A DNA stretch of 64,000 nucleotides from Doris montereyensis (GCA_037039925.1 JAXRKP010000425.1:231001-295000); one strand, 5' to 3'. Numbered from the stretch's first letter, positions 32,566 through 46,140 are shown. The notes: generated by a model not told the origin, from the letters alone. Numbers and translations: made by a program.

Positions 32566-33190
32566 ATAAAAACAAAAAAGTGAGCGAATGACGTCTGATT
32601 GTTGCGCACCTTGCTCACGTGTCCTCTGCTTCTTTAAAAAAAATGTTACTATACACACAGCGAGCCGCCCGGTCAACGCCTCGTATTCACACTCGTGACA
32701 GTCGCCCCCCTCTAGCCCCCTCTCTAGCCCCCTCTTCTAGCCACGGTAGGACATCGGTAGTGCACTGGTTTTGTGAGGGAGTGGTCTCGCGCCCCTTTCG
32801 CTTCCACTCAGGCTCTGTCTGTCTGTCTGTCTGCCTGCCTGGCCCGGTCTGGCCTCGTTCTGTTTTCATGCACGCGCACAGAGTCTGCTGTCAGTCCGTC
32901 AGTCAGTCAATCCGTCATTCATTCGCCGTGGGCCCTTGTTACGGTGTGGGGATAAAACAGTTTGGCTGGCTACTGTCTCTCCGTGTGTGTGTGGCTGTTG
33001 TGATGGGACTTTATCTTTTCGGACGCTGTTAATTCGCTGATGAATCGGTACGCCACCTAAGTAAGTCCTGTGCCTTCCTGTGACATTTCTGTGCGTGACG
33101 CCCCATACAGGGGTGGGCGCACGTGAGGACTGATGTTATATGTCTCGCTTTACGCTTTGGGGCGTATCACTGATACTGCTTGTGTTTGAA
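32566..33190 (+). other. GC-rich, CpG-containing unique island; possible promoter or 5' exon
   Basis: Unlike its surroundings, this is GC-rich with many CpG (GCGAGCCGCCCGGTC, CACGCGCAC, TTCGCCGTGGGC). A donor-like AAGTAAGTCC is at 33,059-33,068. TCTG repeats occur at 32,815-32,840 and GTC/AGTC repeats near 32,895-32,915. No conserved protein is recognised. A first-exon or promoter role is only a possibility. Confidence 0.3.
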
Positions 33191-33204
33191 ATATTTCTAC
33201 GATG

Positions 33205-33700
33205 GTTGAACTTCTTCTTGTTGTTGTTCCTTGTTGTTGTTGTTGTTGTTGTTGTTGTTCTTCTTCTTCTTCTTCTTCTTCTTCTTCTTCTTCTTCTTCT
33301 TCTTCTTCTTCTTCTTCTTCTTCTTCTTCTTCTTCTTCTTCTCTTCTTCTTCTTCTTTTCTTCTTCAGTTCTTCTTCTTCTTCTTTTTCTTCTTCTCTTC
33401 TTCTTCTTCTTTTTCTTCTTCTTCTTCTTCTTCTTCTTTTTCTTCTTCTTCTTCTTTTTCTTTTTCTTCTATTTCTTCTATTTCTTCTTCTTCTTTTTCT
33501 TCTTCTTCTTCTTCTTCTTCTTCTTCTTCTTCTTCTTCTTCTTCTTCTTCTTCTTCTTCTTCTTCTTCTTCTTCTTCTTCTTCTTCTTCTTCTTCTTCTT
33601 CTTCTTCTTCTTCTTCTTCTTCTTCTTCTTCTTCTTCTTCTTCTTCTTCTTCTTCTTCTTCTTCTTCTTCTTCTTCTTTCTTCTTCGTTTTCTTCTTCTC
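33205..33700. repeat. (TTG)n then (CTT)n microsatellite
   Basis: TTG units at 33,223-33,258, then a CTT tract of nearly 450 bp with sparse interruptions, longest from 33,500 to 33,675. Poly-Phe, poly-Leu, poly-Ser and poly-Glu frames come from this alone. Confidence 0.98.
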
Positions 33701-34324
33701 CTCCTTTGATTTCAAAGTGAAGTATTTAATTTGTCTTTTGAAGTGTTCACGGCTACTAATTAGATGTAGTTTTATTTCTGGTGGCAGTTTGTTTCACGAT
33801 CTTACTGTTATCAATGTTTTTGTTGTTGTTATTGTTATTTTTATTGTTGTTTATAATAGTTCTTCAAACATAATCTTTACGATTTATGATTGTTTCTGTG
33901 TGGAAGCAGGGACTATGATCTAGATCTAGTCGAATCAATGAATGGGTGAACATTTTAGACAAAATTATTTCAAAACATTCCATTTCATTCGTTTCTTTCT
34001 AACTACGCTTTTTAAAAATAGTATTGGTAATATTATAACCCATCTTTATCCTTCATACAACTTAAAATGTCGCTCACACCTGCTCTCCTTTCAAACTCAG
34101 GATAATGTTAAAACTGCCTGCGTTTGATGAGCCAATGTCATGTCATACGTCATTAGGTCTTACATCCTCTGTCATTCCGTGCCATATCCTCTGCTATATT
34201 ACATCAGTCTATCCTTCACCTTAAATTTCGGATCCGTCTTTTGTATACCCCAGAGTCTTCGCCCTCCTCCTCGTCGTCCCCCTCCTTCTCCCCCTCTTCA
34301 TCGGCAGGCTAGTAGGCCCTACGA
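33701..34324. other. AT-rich unique sequence, no gene recognised
   Basis: No motif is identified. One AGATCTAGAT-like hexamer echo lies at 33,917. Confidence 0.5.
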
Positions 34325-35560
34325 TTTCCCTTTCACTCTTTCCTCTTATCTTTCCTCTTGCTGTTTCCTCCTGTTTTTCATGTTGCTCTTTCACTCTTAT
34401 CTTTCATCTTGCAGTTTCCTCTTATCTTTCATCTTGTTGTTTCCTCCTGTTTTCATCTTGCTGTTTCCTCTTATCTTTCATCTTGTTGTTTCCTCTTATC
34501 TTTCATCTTGTTGTTTCCTCTATGTCTCCTATCTTTCATCTTGTTGTTTCCTCCTGTTTTTCATCTTGCTTGTAGTTTCCTCTTATCTATCTTTCATCTT
34601 GTTGTTTCTTCTGTCTCCTATCTTTCATCTTGCTTGTTTACTTCTGTCTCCTATCTTTCATCTTGCTTGTAGGACTTACTTTCTCTTATCTTTCATCTTG
34701 CTTGTTGACTTACTTCTGTCTCCTATCTTTCATCTTGCTTGTTTCCTCTTATCTTTCATCTTGTTGTTTCCTTCTGTCCTATCTTTCATCTTGCTTGTTG
34801 GACTCTTCTATAACCCATCTTTATCTTTCATCTTGTTGTTTCTTTCTCTTATCTTTCATCTTGTTTTTGCTTTCACTCTGTCTCCTATCTTTCATCTTGC
34901 TTGTTTCTTCACTCTGTCTCCTATCTTTCATCTTGCTTGTTGACTTTTTTGCTTTCACTCTGTCTCCTATCTTTCATCTTGCTTGTTTCACTTCTTTTCT
35001 TTCACTCTTATGTTTCCTCTTATCTTTCATCTTGTTGTTTCCTCTTATCTTTCATCTTGTTGTTTCCTCTATCTTTCATCTTGCTGTTTCCTCTTATCTT
35101 TCATCTTGTTGTTTCCTGTTCTCTTTTCTTCTTACTTTCCTCTCTATCTTTCATCTTGTTGTTTCTCTTATCTTTCATCTTGTTGTTTCCTCTATCTTTC
35201 ATCTTGTTGTTTCCTCTTATCTTTCATCTTGTTGTTTCCTCTTATCTTTCATCTTGTTGTTTCCTCTTATCATTTCATCTTGCTGTTTCCTCCAATCTTT
35301 CATCTTGTTGTTTCCTCTTATCTTTCATCTTGTTGTTTCCTCTTATCTTTCATCTTGTTGTTATCTTTCATCTTGTTGTTTCCTCTTATCTTTCATCTTG
35401 TTGTTTCCTCTATCTTTCCTCTTGTTGTTTCCTCCTGTTTTTCATCTTGTTGTTTCCTCCTATCTTTCCTCTTGTTGTTTCCTCCTGTTTTTCATCTTGT
35501 TGTTTCCCTCATCTTATCTTCTATCCATCTTGTTGTTTCCTCATATTTCCTCATGCTGAT
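34325..35560. repeat. 25-bp minisatellite, about 48 units
   Basis: The unit CTTATCTTTCATCTTGTTGT plus TTCCT has variants CTTGCTTGTTGAC in 34,620-34,990. It matches the SINE 3'-region words TATCTTTCATCTTGCTATTG at 22,840. The last unit grades into TCATGCTGATATCATCACAT, similar to the SINE tail. Confidence 0.95.
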
Positions 35561-35705
35561 ATCATCACATATGATGACAGGTGGTGTAGAATGGAAAGAA
35601 ACAGCATATTTTCCTTTATTCACATTTTCTTCATTTATAAATCATTTTCACAACCATCATCCTCATCATCACCATCATTATCATCATCATCACCATCATT
35701 ATCAT

Positions 35706-37020
<1,315 letters not shown>

Positions 37021-37038
37021 TCATAACATTTGATCACA

Positions 37039-37085
37039 GAAAGACAGATAGACAGACAGACAGACAGACAGACTGACAGACTGAC
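37039..37085. repeat. (CAGA)n microsatellite
   Basis: About 10 tetranucleotide units precede the 14-bp array. Confidence 0.9.
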
Positions 37086-37097
37086 AAGCAGACATCA

Positions 37098-38434
37098 GTA
37101 CCGTAGTCCCAATATGATAGTCACAATATGATAGTCACAATATGGGAGATAGTCACAATATGATAATGGGAGTCAAACTATGGTAGTCACAATATGATAG
37201 TCAATATCAAAATATGGTAGTAACAATATGGTAGTCACAGTATTGTAGTCACAATATGGTAGTCATAATGTGATAGTCATAATATGGTAGTCACAACATG
37301 GTAGTCACACTATGGTAGTCACACTGTAGTAGTCACCCTGTGGTAGTGACAATGTGGTAGTCACAATATGGTAGTCACAATATGGTAGTCACAAATGGCG
37401 GTAGTCACAATACGGTAGTCACTGCATAGTAGTCACAACATGGTAGTCACACTGTGGTAGTCACAATATGGAAGTCACAATGTGGTAGTCACAATGTGGT
37501 AGTCATAGTGTGGGAGTCACAATATGATAGTCACAGTGTGGTAGTCATAATGTGGTAGTCACACTATGGTAGTCAACTATGGTAGTTGGTAGTCACACTA
37601 TGGTAGTCACACTATGGTAGTCACACTGTGGTAGTCACAATGTGTTAGTCATAATGTGGTAGTCAAATGTGGTAGTCATAATGTGTAGTCAAAGTCACAA
37701 TGTGGTAGTCAGTCACAATGTGAGTCAAAATGTGTTATCACAACATGGTAGTCACAATGTGGTAGTCACAATATGGTAGTCACAATGTAGTCAAAATTTG
37801 TTAGTCACAATGTGGTAGTGATAATGTGATAGTCACAATGTGTTAGTCACAGTGTATAATGTGATAGTCATAATGTGTTAGTCACAATGTGGTAGTGATA
37901 AATGTGTGTTAGTCACAATGTGGTAGTGATAATGTGATTGTAGTCACAATGGTAGTCAAAATGTGGTAGTCAAATGTGATGGTAGTCACAATGTGGTAGT
38001 CACAATGTGTTAGTCATAATGTGGTAGTCACAATGTGATAATAATGTGATAGTCATAATGTCATAATGTGATAGTGTGATAGTCATAATGTGGTAGTCAT
38101 AATGTGATAGTCACAATGTGATAGTCAAAATGTGGTAGTCATAATGTGATAGTCACAATGTGATAGTCATAATGTGGTAGTGATAATGTGATAGTCACAA
38201 TGTGGTAGTCAAAATGTGTTAGTCACAATATGGTAGTCAAAATGTGTTAGTCACAATATGGTAGTCAAAATGTGTTAATCACAATGTGGTAGTGATAATG
38301 TGGTAGTCACAATGTGGTAGTCATAATGTGGTAGTCAAAATGTGGTAGTCACAATGTGGTAGTCATAATGTGCTAGTGATAATGTGGTAGTCATAATGTG
38401 CTAGTGATAATGTGGTAGTCATACTGTGTTAGTA
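37098..38434. repeat. 14-bp minisatellite, about 95 units
   Basis: The unit is TAGTCACAATGTGG. Early units favour ATATGG and later ones ATGTGG. CACAATG and CATAATG variants are interspersed. Confidence 0.95.
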
Positions 38435-38754
38435 CCCCCCTCCCCCTCCCCTACCACACTTTCCAAAGCCTTCATAATTGATCTTTGACTATCATCAAAT
38501 CTACTATGTACCGAAACGAGACGCCCTTTTCGTTTATACATCCACTCACCGGAAGTAGCTCGCAATCGGTTTTCGCTCTCATGACCGAGGTATCGATTTT
38601 CTTTTCTTTATTATACACAACACGTTGCATTGTGAAGTGCTCTCTTTTTCTTTGAATGTCAACTCCATTCTCATTTTCCCATTTTGTTTTGTGTGCCTTT
38701 GATTTCGATTTCGTATTTTTTGATTGTTTTTTAATTTCTTATCGCAAATGGGGA
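38435..38754. other. Unique sequence, nothing recognised
   Basis: No repeat or coding motif is seen; it ends at the head of a SINE-2. Confidence 0.5.
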
Positions 38755-39470
38755 CTTGACAGTCCAGAAGTAAGCTGTCGGCCTCTCAGCCAAAACGTCG
38801 TGCGTTCAAGACCCAGCAGGTTGTATACGTTTTCTCGAATTTATTTCCAGTAAAACTTATCCCCCCTCCTCCCGCCCCCATTTCCCCAAATCCCTGGTCC
38901 GGGTAGATGGATCGATACCTAGTATTGTCAGATACGGACGATAAAACGGAGGTCCCGTGTGCAGATCACAACGCTCAATGCATGGTTAAGATTCCTTGAC
39001 TGTTTACTTGGTCACAAAAGTTTCTTCAAGGCCAGTTCGACCCATGGAGCCGGAGCTTATCCCGGTTTCAATAGCGTGAAGCGGAACAGGTGATAATAGT
39101 CACGTCCTGGACAGGGGCTAATATGACGCAGGTTTTTACTCCCAAGCTAGTGCTTGTACCCATTTGCACCTCGATAGTGTGAGGGAAAATGCGTGTAAGT
39201 TATCTTTCCCAAAGAATACAACGTCGGACCTAACTTTGTTAAGATTCGAACTTTGGGACCTCATGATCCCAGTCTGGCAGCCTAACCGCTCGGCCACCCA
39301 TGCCACATTTACGGCGTAGTCTGGGTAAAATTAAAATCCTATCAAAATCGTCGATATCAGCTTAGTCGTGGATCTGGGTAAATTAAATCCCATCAAAATC
39401 GTTGATATCAGCTTTAGTTGTGGACCTGGGTAAAATTAAAATAATAATGATAATGATGATGATGATGATG
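38755..39470 (+). mobile_element. SINE-2 copy split by a SINE-1 insertion
   Basis: The head has GTCGGCCTCTCAGCCAAAAC and GTCGTGCGTTCAAGACCC (B-box like). The body has CCTGGTCCGGGTAGATGGAT, GATACGGACGATAAAACGGA and GATTCCTTGACTGTTTAC, and breaks at 39,007. The remainder resumes at 39,308 with TTTACGGCGTAGTCTGGGTA. The 3' tail unit (GGGTAAAATTAAAATCC, ATCAAAATCGTCGATATCAG) is present two to three times, ending in an AATGATGATG tract. Confidence 0.8.
39008..39307 (-). mobile_element. SINE-1 copy nested in SINE-2 (about 300 bp)
   Basis: Read on the minus strand it starts GTGGCATGGGTGGCCGAGCG (A box GGTGGCCGAGCGGTTAGG) with B box AGTTCGAATCT, then TTTGGGAAAGATAACTTACA, CAAATGGGTACAAGCACTAG, ATCACCTGTTCCGCTTCACG and GGGATAAGCTCCGG, ending CTTGAAGAAACTTTTG. 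It is flanked by TTTAC on both sides (39,003-39,007 and 39,308-39,312). This is the best full-length reference copy in the window. Confidence 0.87.
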
Positions 39471-39499
39471 AATACAAAACCCCCAAAACAAACCCACAA

Positions 39500-39705
39500 G
39501 TGGATTTACTTGCTTGGGATTCCTGATTACTGCCAAGTGAGCACCTTAATCTGTCTGTCTCTGGTAGACATTTCTTGGGTCGTTCTTCTTTCTTTTTCAC
39601 TAGTTCACGTCGTATGTACCATCTTGCTGTTTCCTCTGAATTCATCGTGAGATCACTGTGTATAGTACCTTTGATTGGATACATTTCGATGAATCAATCA
39701 ACGTC
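39500..39705 (+). mobile_element. SINE 3'-region fragment
   Basis: TTCTTTCTTTTTCAC, CCATCTTGCTGTTTCCTCTG, GAGATCAC and GATACATTTCGATGAATCAA match the tail region of other SINE copies. Confidence 0.6.
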
Positions 39706-39735
39706 TGTCTCTCGCTGTACAGCAATTGCGTTCTC

Positions 39736-39950
39736 ATCGTCCTCGTCGTTTTCGTTGTCGTCCTCCTCCCTCCTCCTTCTCCTCCTCCTCCTCCTCGTCA
39801 TGCTCCTCCTCTTCCTCCTCATGCTCCACCTTCTTCCTTCCTCATCCTCCTCCTATTCCTCCTCCCTCCTCATGATCCTCCTCCTCCCTTTTCTCCTCGT
39901 TATCCTCCTCCTCCTCCTCCTCCTCCTCATTTACATCCTCATCTTCAACC
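39736..39950. repeat. (TCC)n-rich low-complexity tract
   Basis: CTCCTC repeats are interspersed with CATGCTCC and TTCC words. Confidence 0.92.
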
Positions 39951-40404
39951 CCCCCCTTCCCACGCCTGATCTCATTTGTCTTATCCTACCCATGTTATGC
40001 GCTAGACTTTCCTGCTTGTCACAGGGATGTAAAGTTGGCTGCCAGTCATGGTGGCAATCGATGTCTATATCGAATCTTATCAGTGACGTCACGGTGATTT
40101 AGTCACCTCAACTCAGTTAGCATATTGCTTCATAGTAAGGCCCGTGTCATCTGTGTTTACACACGTCAGTACTGGCTGTCTATCGCCATGCAGTTGTCGT
40201 CGGTGGGGTTGTTGCTGTTGTTCTTGTTAGTGTTGTTGTTGCTGCTGCTGTTCGTTGTTACTGTTGTTATTTCTGTTGTTGTTTGTTGTTGTTGGTCTGG
40301 CTGTTGTTCTTATGGGGTGATCGTGGTAGTCTTGCTCTCGATAGTGTGTTTGTTTGTAGGCAATTTTGTTTTAGTGGCCATGACTTTTTACTTATCCATT
40401 TTAT
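39951..40404. other. Unique sequence with a short (TTG)n block
   Basis: TGTTGTTGTTG-like repeats at 40,205-40,312. A perfect TGACGTCA is at 40,084-40,091, but nothing around it supports a promoter. Confidence 0.6.
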
Positions 40405-41255
40405 CTTATGGGCTAATGGCTATATCCTATTTGATTATTTTCTCATTATGTTTTATTATGGGCTAATATATCTTGATTATTTACTCTTTTGATTATTTAC
40501 TCTTTCACACATTATGTTTTGGGCTAGTGGCTACTCTTTTTACGGGCTATATCCTACTTGATTATTTATTTACTCTAGTGGCTTTTCACTCTTTCACATT
40601 ATTATGGGCTGGTGAATTTATATCTTGTTTTGTGGGCTAGTGGCTATATCCTACTTGATTATTTACTCTTTCACACATTATGTTTTATGGGCTAGTGGCT
40701 ATATCTTACTTGATTATTTACTCTTTCACACATTATGTTTTATGGGCTAGTGGCTATACATTATGTTTTATGGGCTAGTGGCTTGATTATTTCTTTTTCA
40801 CACATTATGTTTTATGGGCTGGTGGCTATACTACTTGATTATTTAGTCTTTCACACATTATGTTTTGTGGGCTAGTGGCTATATCCTACTTGATTATTTA
40901 CTCTTTCACACATTATGTTTTATGGGCTAGTGGCGATATCTTACTTGATTATTTACTCTTTCACACATTATGTTTTATGGGCTAGTGGTTTTATATCCTA
41001 CTTGATTATTTACTCTTCACACATTATATTTTATGGGCTAGATATCTTACTTGATTATTTACTTTCACACATTATGTTTTATGGGCTAGTGGCTATATCC
41101 TACTTGATTATTTACTTTCACACATTATGTTTTGTGGGCTAGTGGCTATATCCTACTTGATTATTTACTCTTGGGCTAGTGGCTAGATCTATACTACTTG
41201 TTTTTCATCAGGCTTATGCTGATTATTTACTCTTTCATACACTATGTTTTTTGAC
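40405..41255. repeat. 55-bp minisatellite, about 15 units
   Basis: The unit contains TATGTTTTATGGGCTAGTGG, CTATATCCTACTTGATTATT and TACTCTTTCACACAT. Several units are truncated. Confidence 0.94.
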
Positions 41256-41299
41256 TTGGAAATCACTGCATATAGTGGACGTGGTCTATTCCAATGGAG

Positions 41300-41575
41300 C
41301 AAAACTCTCTGTCTCTTTTTCTCTGTCTCTGTCTGTCCGTCTGTCTATCTGTCTGTCTGTCTGTCTGTCTGTCTCTCCTCCTCTTTTCTTTCTTTCTCTC
41401 TGTCTGTCTGTCTTTCTGTATGTCTTTTCTACCTTTCTGTCTGTCTGTCATCTCTCTCTGTTTGTCTCTCCTCTTCTCTCTCTCTTTCTCTCTCTCACTC
41501 TCTTTCTCTCACTTTCTGTCACTCTCTCTTCTCACTCTCTCTCTCACTCTCTCTTCTCTCTCTCTCACCTCTTGG
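41300..41575. repeat. (TCTG)n / (TC)n microsatellite tract
   Basis: TGTC and CT repeats; associated Ser/Leu/Cys frames are artefacts. Confidence 0.95.
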
Positions 41576-42195
41576 CCTCCACCCTACTTGTACATATAAT
41601 TACAATCAGCCTTTCCACCTTGCGAGACCCCTGGCCACAGCACGATCATAATAATAATATGGCGGTGACAAACACACGGTCCTGAAACAATTGATGGTTG
41701 GGCATTACCGAAAGAGGTGGTGTATTGGAGATGTTGACTTGCCCATAAATGATAGGCCTGGTTCTACTGACACCCCTGAAAGCTCGTTGCATAACTGCGA
41801 CAACAACACACACCAGCGCCTTGACTAAGCTTTAAAATAACGTCTTGACCTTGACCTTTCACGCTGACTTTCGCATATTCAAGAAATGCAGGGACAAGCA
41901 AGGGGGGGGGGTTGGTTATTGACTCGTTACCAAATTCAATACGGGGTTATTGATGGTTGGGCGATACGGTACTAACTTTTACTTTGCCATGGACGCCAAC
42001 AAAATTATGTAGTGGCAAAAGATTTTAATTAGCGTTCAATGTTTACCTATAATCACCGTCATCTGGAGTTTCTACTGTGATTAAAGCCACACCACCGCAC
42101 TCCCTCCCCTTCACCCATTTTCCCTTGCGCTCTCCACCCCCACCCGCGCTCATGTGTGCTGTTAGTGGGAGCTTCTGGTAGATAAAGGTAATGTT
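41576..42195. other. Unique sequence, no gene recognised
   Basis: A short repeated phrase, TTGATGGTTGGGC(A/G)(T/A)TAC, occurs at 41,690 and 41,950, possibly two ends of a decayed element. Confidence 0.5.
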
Positions 42196-42199
42196 TTCA

Positions 42200-42342
42200 A
42201 GGCCATTACGGCTTAGGAGCCGGAGAATATCCCGGTTTATGTAGCGCAAAGCGGACCATGTCTCCTTTTTTGGCCAGGATTCGAATCTGGGACCTCATGA
42301 TTCCATATCCGGTAACCTAACCACTCGGCCCCCGGACGCCCT
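42200..42342 (-). mobile_element. SINE-1 copy with internal deletion
   Basis: The minus strand has the head GGGGCCGAGTGGTTAGG and B box GATTCGAATCC, then jumps to CCGCTTTGCGCTACATAAAC and CCGGGATATTCTCCGGCTCC. The central ~150 bp present in the 39-kb copy is absent. Confidence 0.82.
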
Positions 42343-43057
42343 CTGGTAGGTCCTATTTCTTTTTCTTTTTTTCTATGCAGGATAAACGGGTAAATTGAAA
42401 CTAAACAAAAAATACTTCCAAGTAAAAAAAAAAACAAAAAACAAACCCCTCAAACCCCCCAAAAAAAAAAAACAAAAAACACAAACAAAAAACCCCAACA
42501 AAACAAAACAACAAACCCACCCAAAACTTAAAGAAACAATTTTAGCTCGTTTAACGGCTTTGGTGTCGAGCGGAAAAGAGATTGATGCTCGAACCATGCA
42601 GACCAGGGCCCTTAAACCAAAGCAAACATTTCCAGTAGATTTTCACACTATGAAGTGGCAAGATCTTGCATCGCATTCATATATTATTGTGACATGTTTT
42701 GCTAAAGTTTCCAACCTTTTTCTTTGGTCGCATCCCTATAAAAGTTTCGATATGTTCCCACAGCCCTACAAAATTAATATCTCATTTTCATGAAGATGAA
42801 GAAGTCAATTTATACTAAATTTTTGAATGACATGAAAATCAAGAAATAGGAAAAAGAAAAAACTGATTAATAACAAATTCAAATACCGCGAAAGGGTACA
42901 CAAAAACTAATCTTTTCTTTCAATTTAGGTGTGAATTAGACCATTTATAAAAAACCTTAAAACTACCAATAAGAAAACTACATTACAAAATGTGAAAGTT
43001 GAAATTGATGACATTTTGTTCCTGCTTCTTGGTTATGCTTGTCACAATATTATGTTC
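42343..43057. other. A-rich unique sequence
   Basis: ACAAAAAACAAAC-type low complexity at 42,405-42,530. The rest is AT-rich without recognised features. Confidence 0.6.
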
Positions 43058-44092
43058 TTTGTCGCTGAGTAGCCTGTATACTTGGCCAACATGGTTACAT
43101 GTTTGTCGCTGATAGCCTGTGATACTTGTCACAACGTGGTATACATGTACTGTGTCGCTGATAGCCTGTGATACTTGTCACAACGTGGTACACATGTACT
43201 GTGTCGCTGATAGCCCAGATACTTGTCATAACGTGATAGTACACACATGTACTGTGTCGCTGATAGCCTGTGATACTTGTCATAACGTGGTACACATGTA
43301 CTGTGTCGCTGATAGCCTGTGATACTTGTCACAACGTGGTACACATATACTTTGTCGCTGATACGTGATACTTGTCACAACGTGGTACACATGTACTGTG
43401 TCGCTGATAGTCTGTGATACTTGTCACAACGTGGTACACATGTACTGTGTCGCTGATAGTCTGTGATTCTGTCACAACGTGGTATACATGTACTGTGTCG
43501 CTGATAGCCTGTGATACTTGTCACAACGTGGTATACATGTACTGTGTCGCTGATAGCCTGTGATACTTGTCATAACGTGGTCACAAGGTGGATACTTGTC
43601 ACATGTACATATTTGTCGCTGATAGCCTGTGATACTTGTCACAACGTGGTATACATGTTCTTTGTCGCTGATAGCCTGTGATACTTGTCACAACGTGGTA
43701 TACATGTACTGTGTCGCTGATAGCCTGCGATACTTGTCACAACGTGGTACACATGTACTGTGTTGCTGATAGCCTGTGATACTTGTCACAACGTGGGATA
43801 CATGTACTTTGTCGCTGATAGCTGATATGTTCTTTGTCACAACGTGGTACACATGTACTTTGTCGCTGATAGCCTGTGATACTTGTCACAACGGGTACAC
43901 ATGTACTGTGTTGCTGATAGCCTGTGATATGTGATACTTTGTCGCAACGGGGTATACATGCTTTGTCGCTGATAGCCTGTGATACTTGGCTGCTGATGCC
44001 GGTACACATGTATTTTGTCGCTGATAGCCTGTGACACTTGTCACAAGGTGGTACACATGTATTTTGTCGTTGATAGCCTGTGGATACAGGTC
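43058..44092. repeat. 49-bp minisatellite, about 21 units
   Basis: The unit contains GTCGCTGATAGCCTGTGATA, CTTGTCACAACGTGGTACAC and ATGTACTGT. The right third is more diverged and has partial units. Confidence 0.96.
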
Positions 44093-44192
44093 ATTTCTAG
44101 ATTTTGTGCTGAATGCCAAATGAGAACTGAATCTAGACTCATATAATAAGTCTGTCGTCGCAAAGGGGATGCTTACTCTTAATGCTTGTTCA

Positions 44193-44745
44193 TAAAGTCT
44201 TTGAAACATGATACTCATTGCTGAACACCAATACCCTTCAAAGTCTTTTAAACATGATACTCATTTGAACACCATTACTCCTTCAAAGTCTTTTTTGAAA
44301 CATGATATTCATTGGTGAACAAAGATATTCTTCAAAGTCTTTGAAACATGATACTCATTAGAACACCGATACTCCTTCAAAGTTCTTGAAACAAGATACC
44401 CATTGCTGAACACCAATACCTCTTCAAAGTCTTTGAAACATGATACTTACATGAACACCGATACCTTCAAAGTCTTTGAAACAGATACCCATTGTTGAAC
44501 ACCAATACTCCTTTCAAAGTCTTTGAAACATGATACTCATTGGTGAACACCGATACTCCTTCAAAGTCTTTGAAACATGATACTCATTGGTGAACACCGA
44601 TACTCCTTCAAAGTCTTTTGAAACATGATACTCATTGGTGAACACCGATACGTCTTCAAAGTCTTTGAAATATGATACTCATTGGTGAACACCGATACTT
44701 CTTCAAAGTCTTTGAAATATGATACTCATTGGTAAACACCAATAC
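44193..44745. repeat. 47-bp minisatellite, about 12 units
   Basis: The unit contains TCAAAGTCTTTGAAACATGA, TACTCATTGGTGAACACCGA and TACTCCT. The central GTTTCAAAGACTTTGAAAC-like element (TCAAAGTCTTTGAAA) is nearly palindromic. Confidence 0.95.
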
Positions 44746-44924
44746 TCTAAAAATGTTTTTAAATTGCATTTTTAGAACATTTTAAACGATTTGTCCACAG
44801 ATCAATGATACCCTCTAGTTGGAAACTCGAGCTTTAAGAGTGCAATAAACCATCTATGATATCATCATGCAGTCCACTATAAATACATTTATCAATCTGC
44901 TCTTTCATTGACATTCCTACTACT

Positions 44925-45005
44925 ACTATAACTACTACCATCATTACTACTAGTACTAGTACAACAATTACTACTACTATTACTACTAGTAGTACTACTA
45001 CAACA

Positions 45006-45086
<81 letters not shown>

Positions 45087-45265
45087 ACTACTACTACTAC
45101 CACCATTCCTACTAGTACTAGTACTACTACTACAACTTTTACCACCATTACTACTAGTACTACTACAACTACCACTATTACTATTACCACTACTACTACT
45201 ACTACTATGACTACTACTACTACTACTACTACTACTACAACTACAACTACTATTACTACTACTAC
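44925..45265. repeat. (ACT)n trinucleotide microsatellite
   Basis: ACT/ACC/ATT trinucleotides with a GCT block near 45,070. Confidence 0.97.
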
Positions 45266-45269
45266 TAAA

Positions 45270-45425
45270 CAGTCTGAGAAAACAGTCTGAGAAAACAGTC
45301 TGAGAAAACATTTTGAGAAAACACTCAGAGAAAACACTCTGAGAAAACACTCTGAGAAAACACTCATAGAAAACACTCTGAGAAAACAGTCTTAGAAAAC
45401 ACTGATAACACACTTTGAGAAAACA
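45270..45425. repeat. 13-bp minisatellite, about 11 units
   Basis: The unit is GAGAAAACACTCT, with GAGAAAACAGTCT on the left side. Confidence 0.94.
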
Positions 45426-45524
45426 CCCTGCTCAAAGCTTTTTTTGTTTTTCTTGAACTGTAGTGCGCACTTTAAGTACGAACGCATCGAAGGATGTTCA
45501 CCCTTTTCACCAAGCAATGCTACA

Positions 45525-46140
45525 GTGTGGACCGAGTATGGACCGAGCGTGGACCGAGTATGGACTGAGCATGGATCGAGTATGGATCGAGCGTGGATCG
45601 AGTATGGACCGAGGGTGGGTCAAGTATAGACCGAGGGTGGTTCGAGTATGGACCCAGCGTGGATCGAGTATGGACCGAGCGTGGAGCGTGTATGGACCCA
45701 GCGTGGACCGAGTATATGGACCGAGCGTGGACCGAGTATGGACCCAGCGTGGACCGAGTATGGACTGAGCGTGGACCGAGTATATGGACCGAGCGTGGAT
45801 CGAGTATGGACCGAGGGTGGGTCGAGTATGGACCGAGCGTGGACCGAGTATATGGACCGAGCGTGGACCGTGTATGGACCGAGCGTGGACCGAGTATATG
45901 GACCGAGCGTGGACCGTGTATGGACTGAGAGTGCATCGAGTATGGACCGAGCGTGGAACGTGTATGGACTGAGAGTGCATCGAGTATGGACCGAGCGTGG
46001 ATCGAGTATGGACCGAGCGTGGACCGAGTATGCACCGAGCATTGACCGAATATAGACCGAGCGTGGATCGAACATGGACCGAGTGTGGTCCGAGCGTGGA
46101 ACGAGTATGGTCCGAGCGTGGACCGAGTATGGTCCGAGCC
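45525..46140. repeat. 22-bp minisatellite (11-bp dimer), about 28 units
   Basis: The unit is GGACCGAGCGTGGACCGAGT plus AT, made of two related 11-mers (GGACCGAGCGT, GGACCGAGTAT). Long open frames on both strands are repeat artefacts. Confidence 0.96.

Noticed and set aside
40084..40091. CRE site TGACGTCA as a promoter element
   Set aside because: A single 8-mer is expected by chance about once per window of this size; no promoter context was found.
39575..40102. 175-codon frame rich in Ser/Leu
   Set aside because: It spans a SINE tail and a TCC repeat and has no conserved motif.
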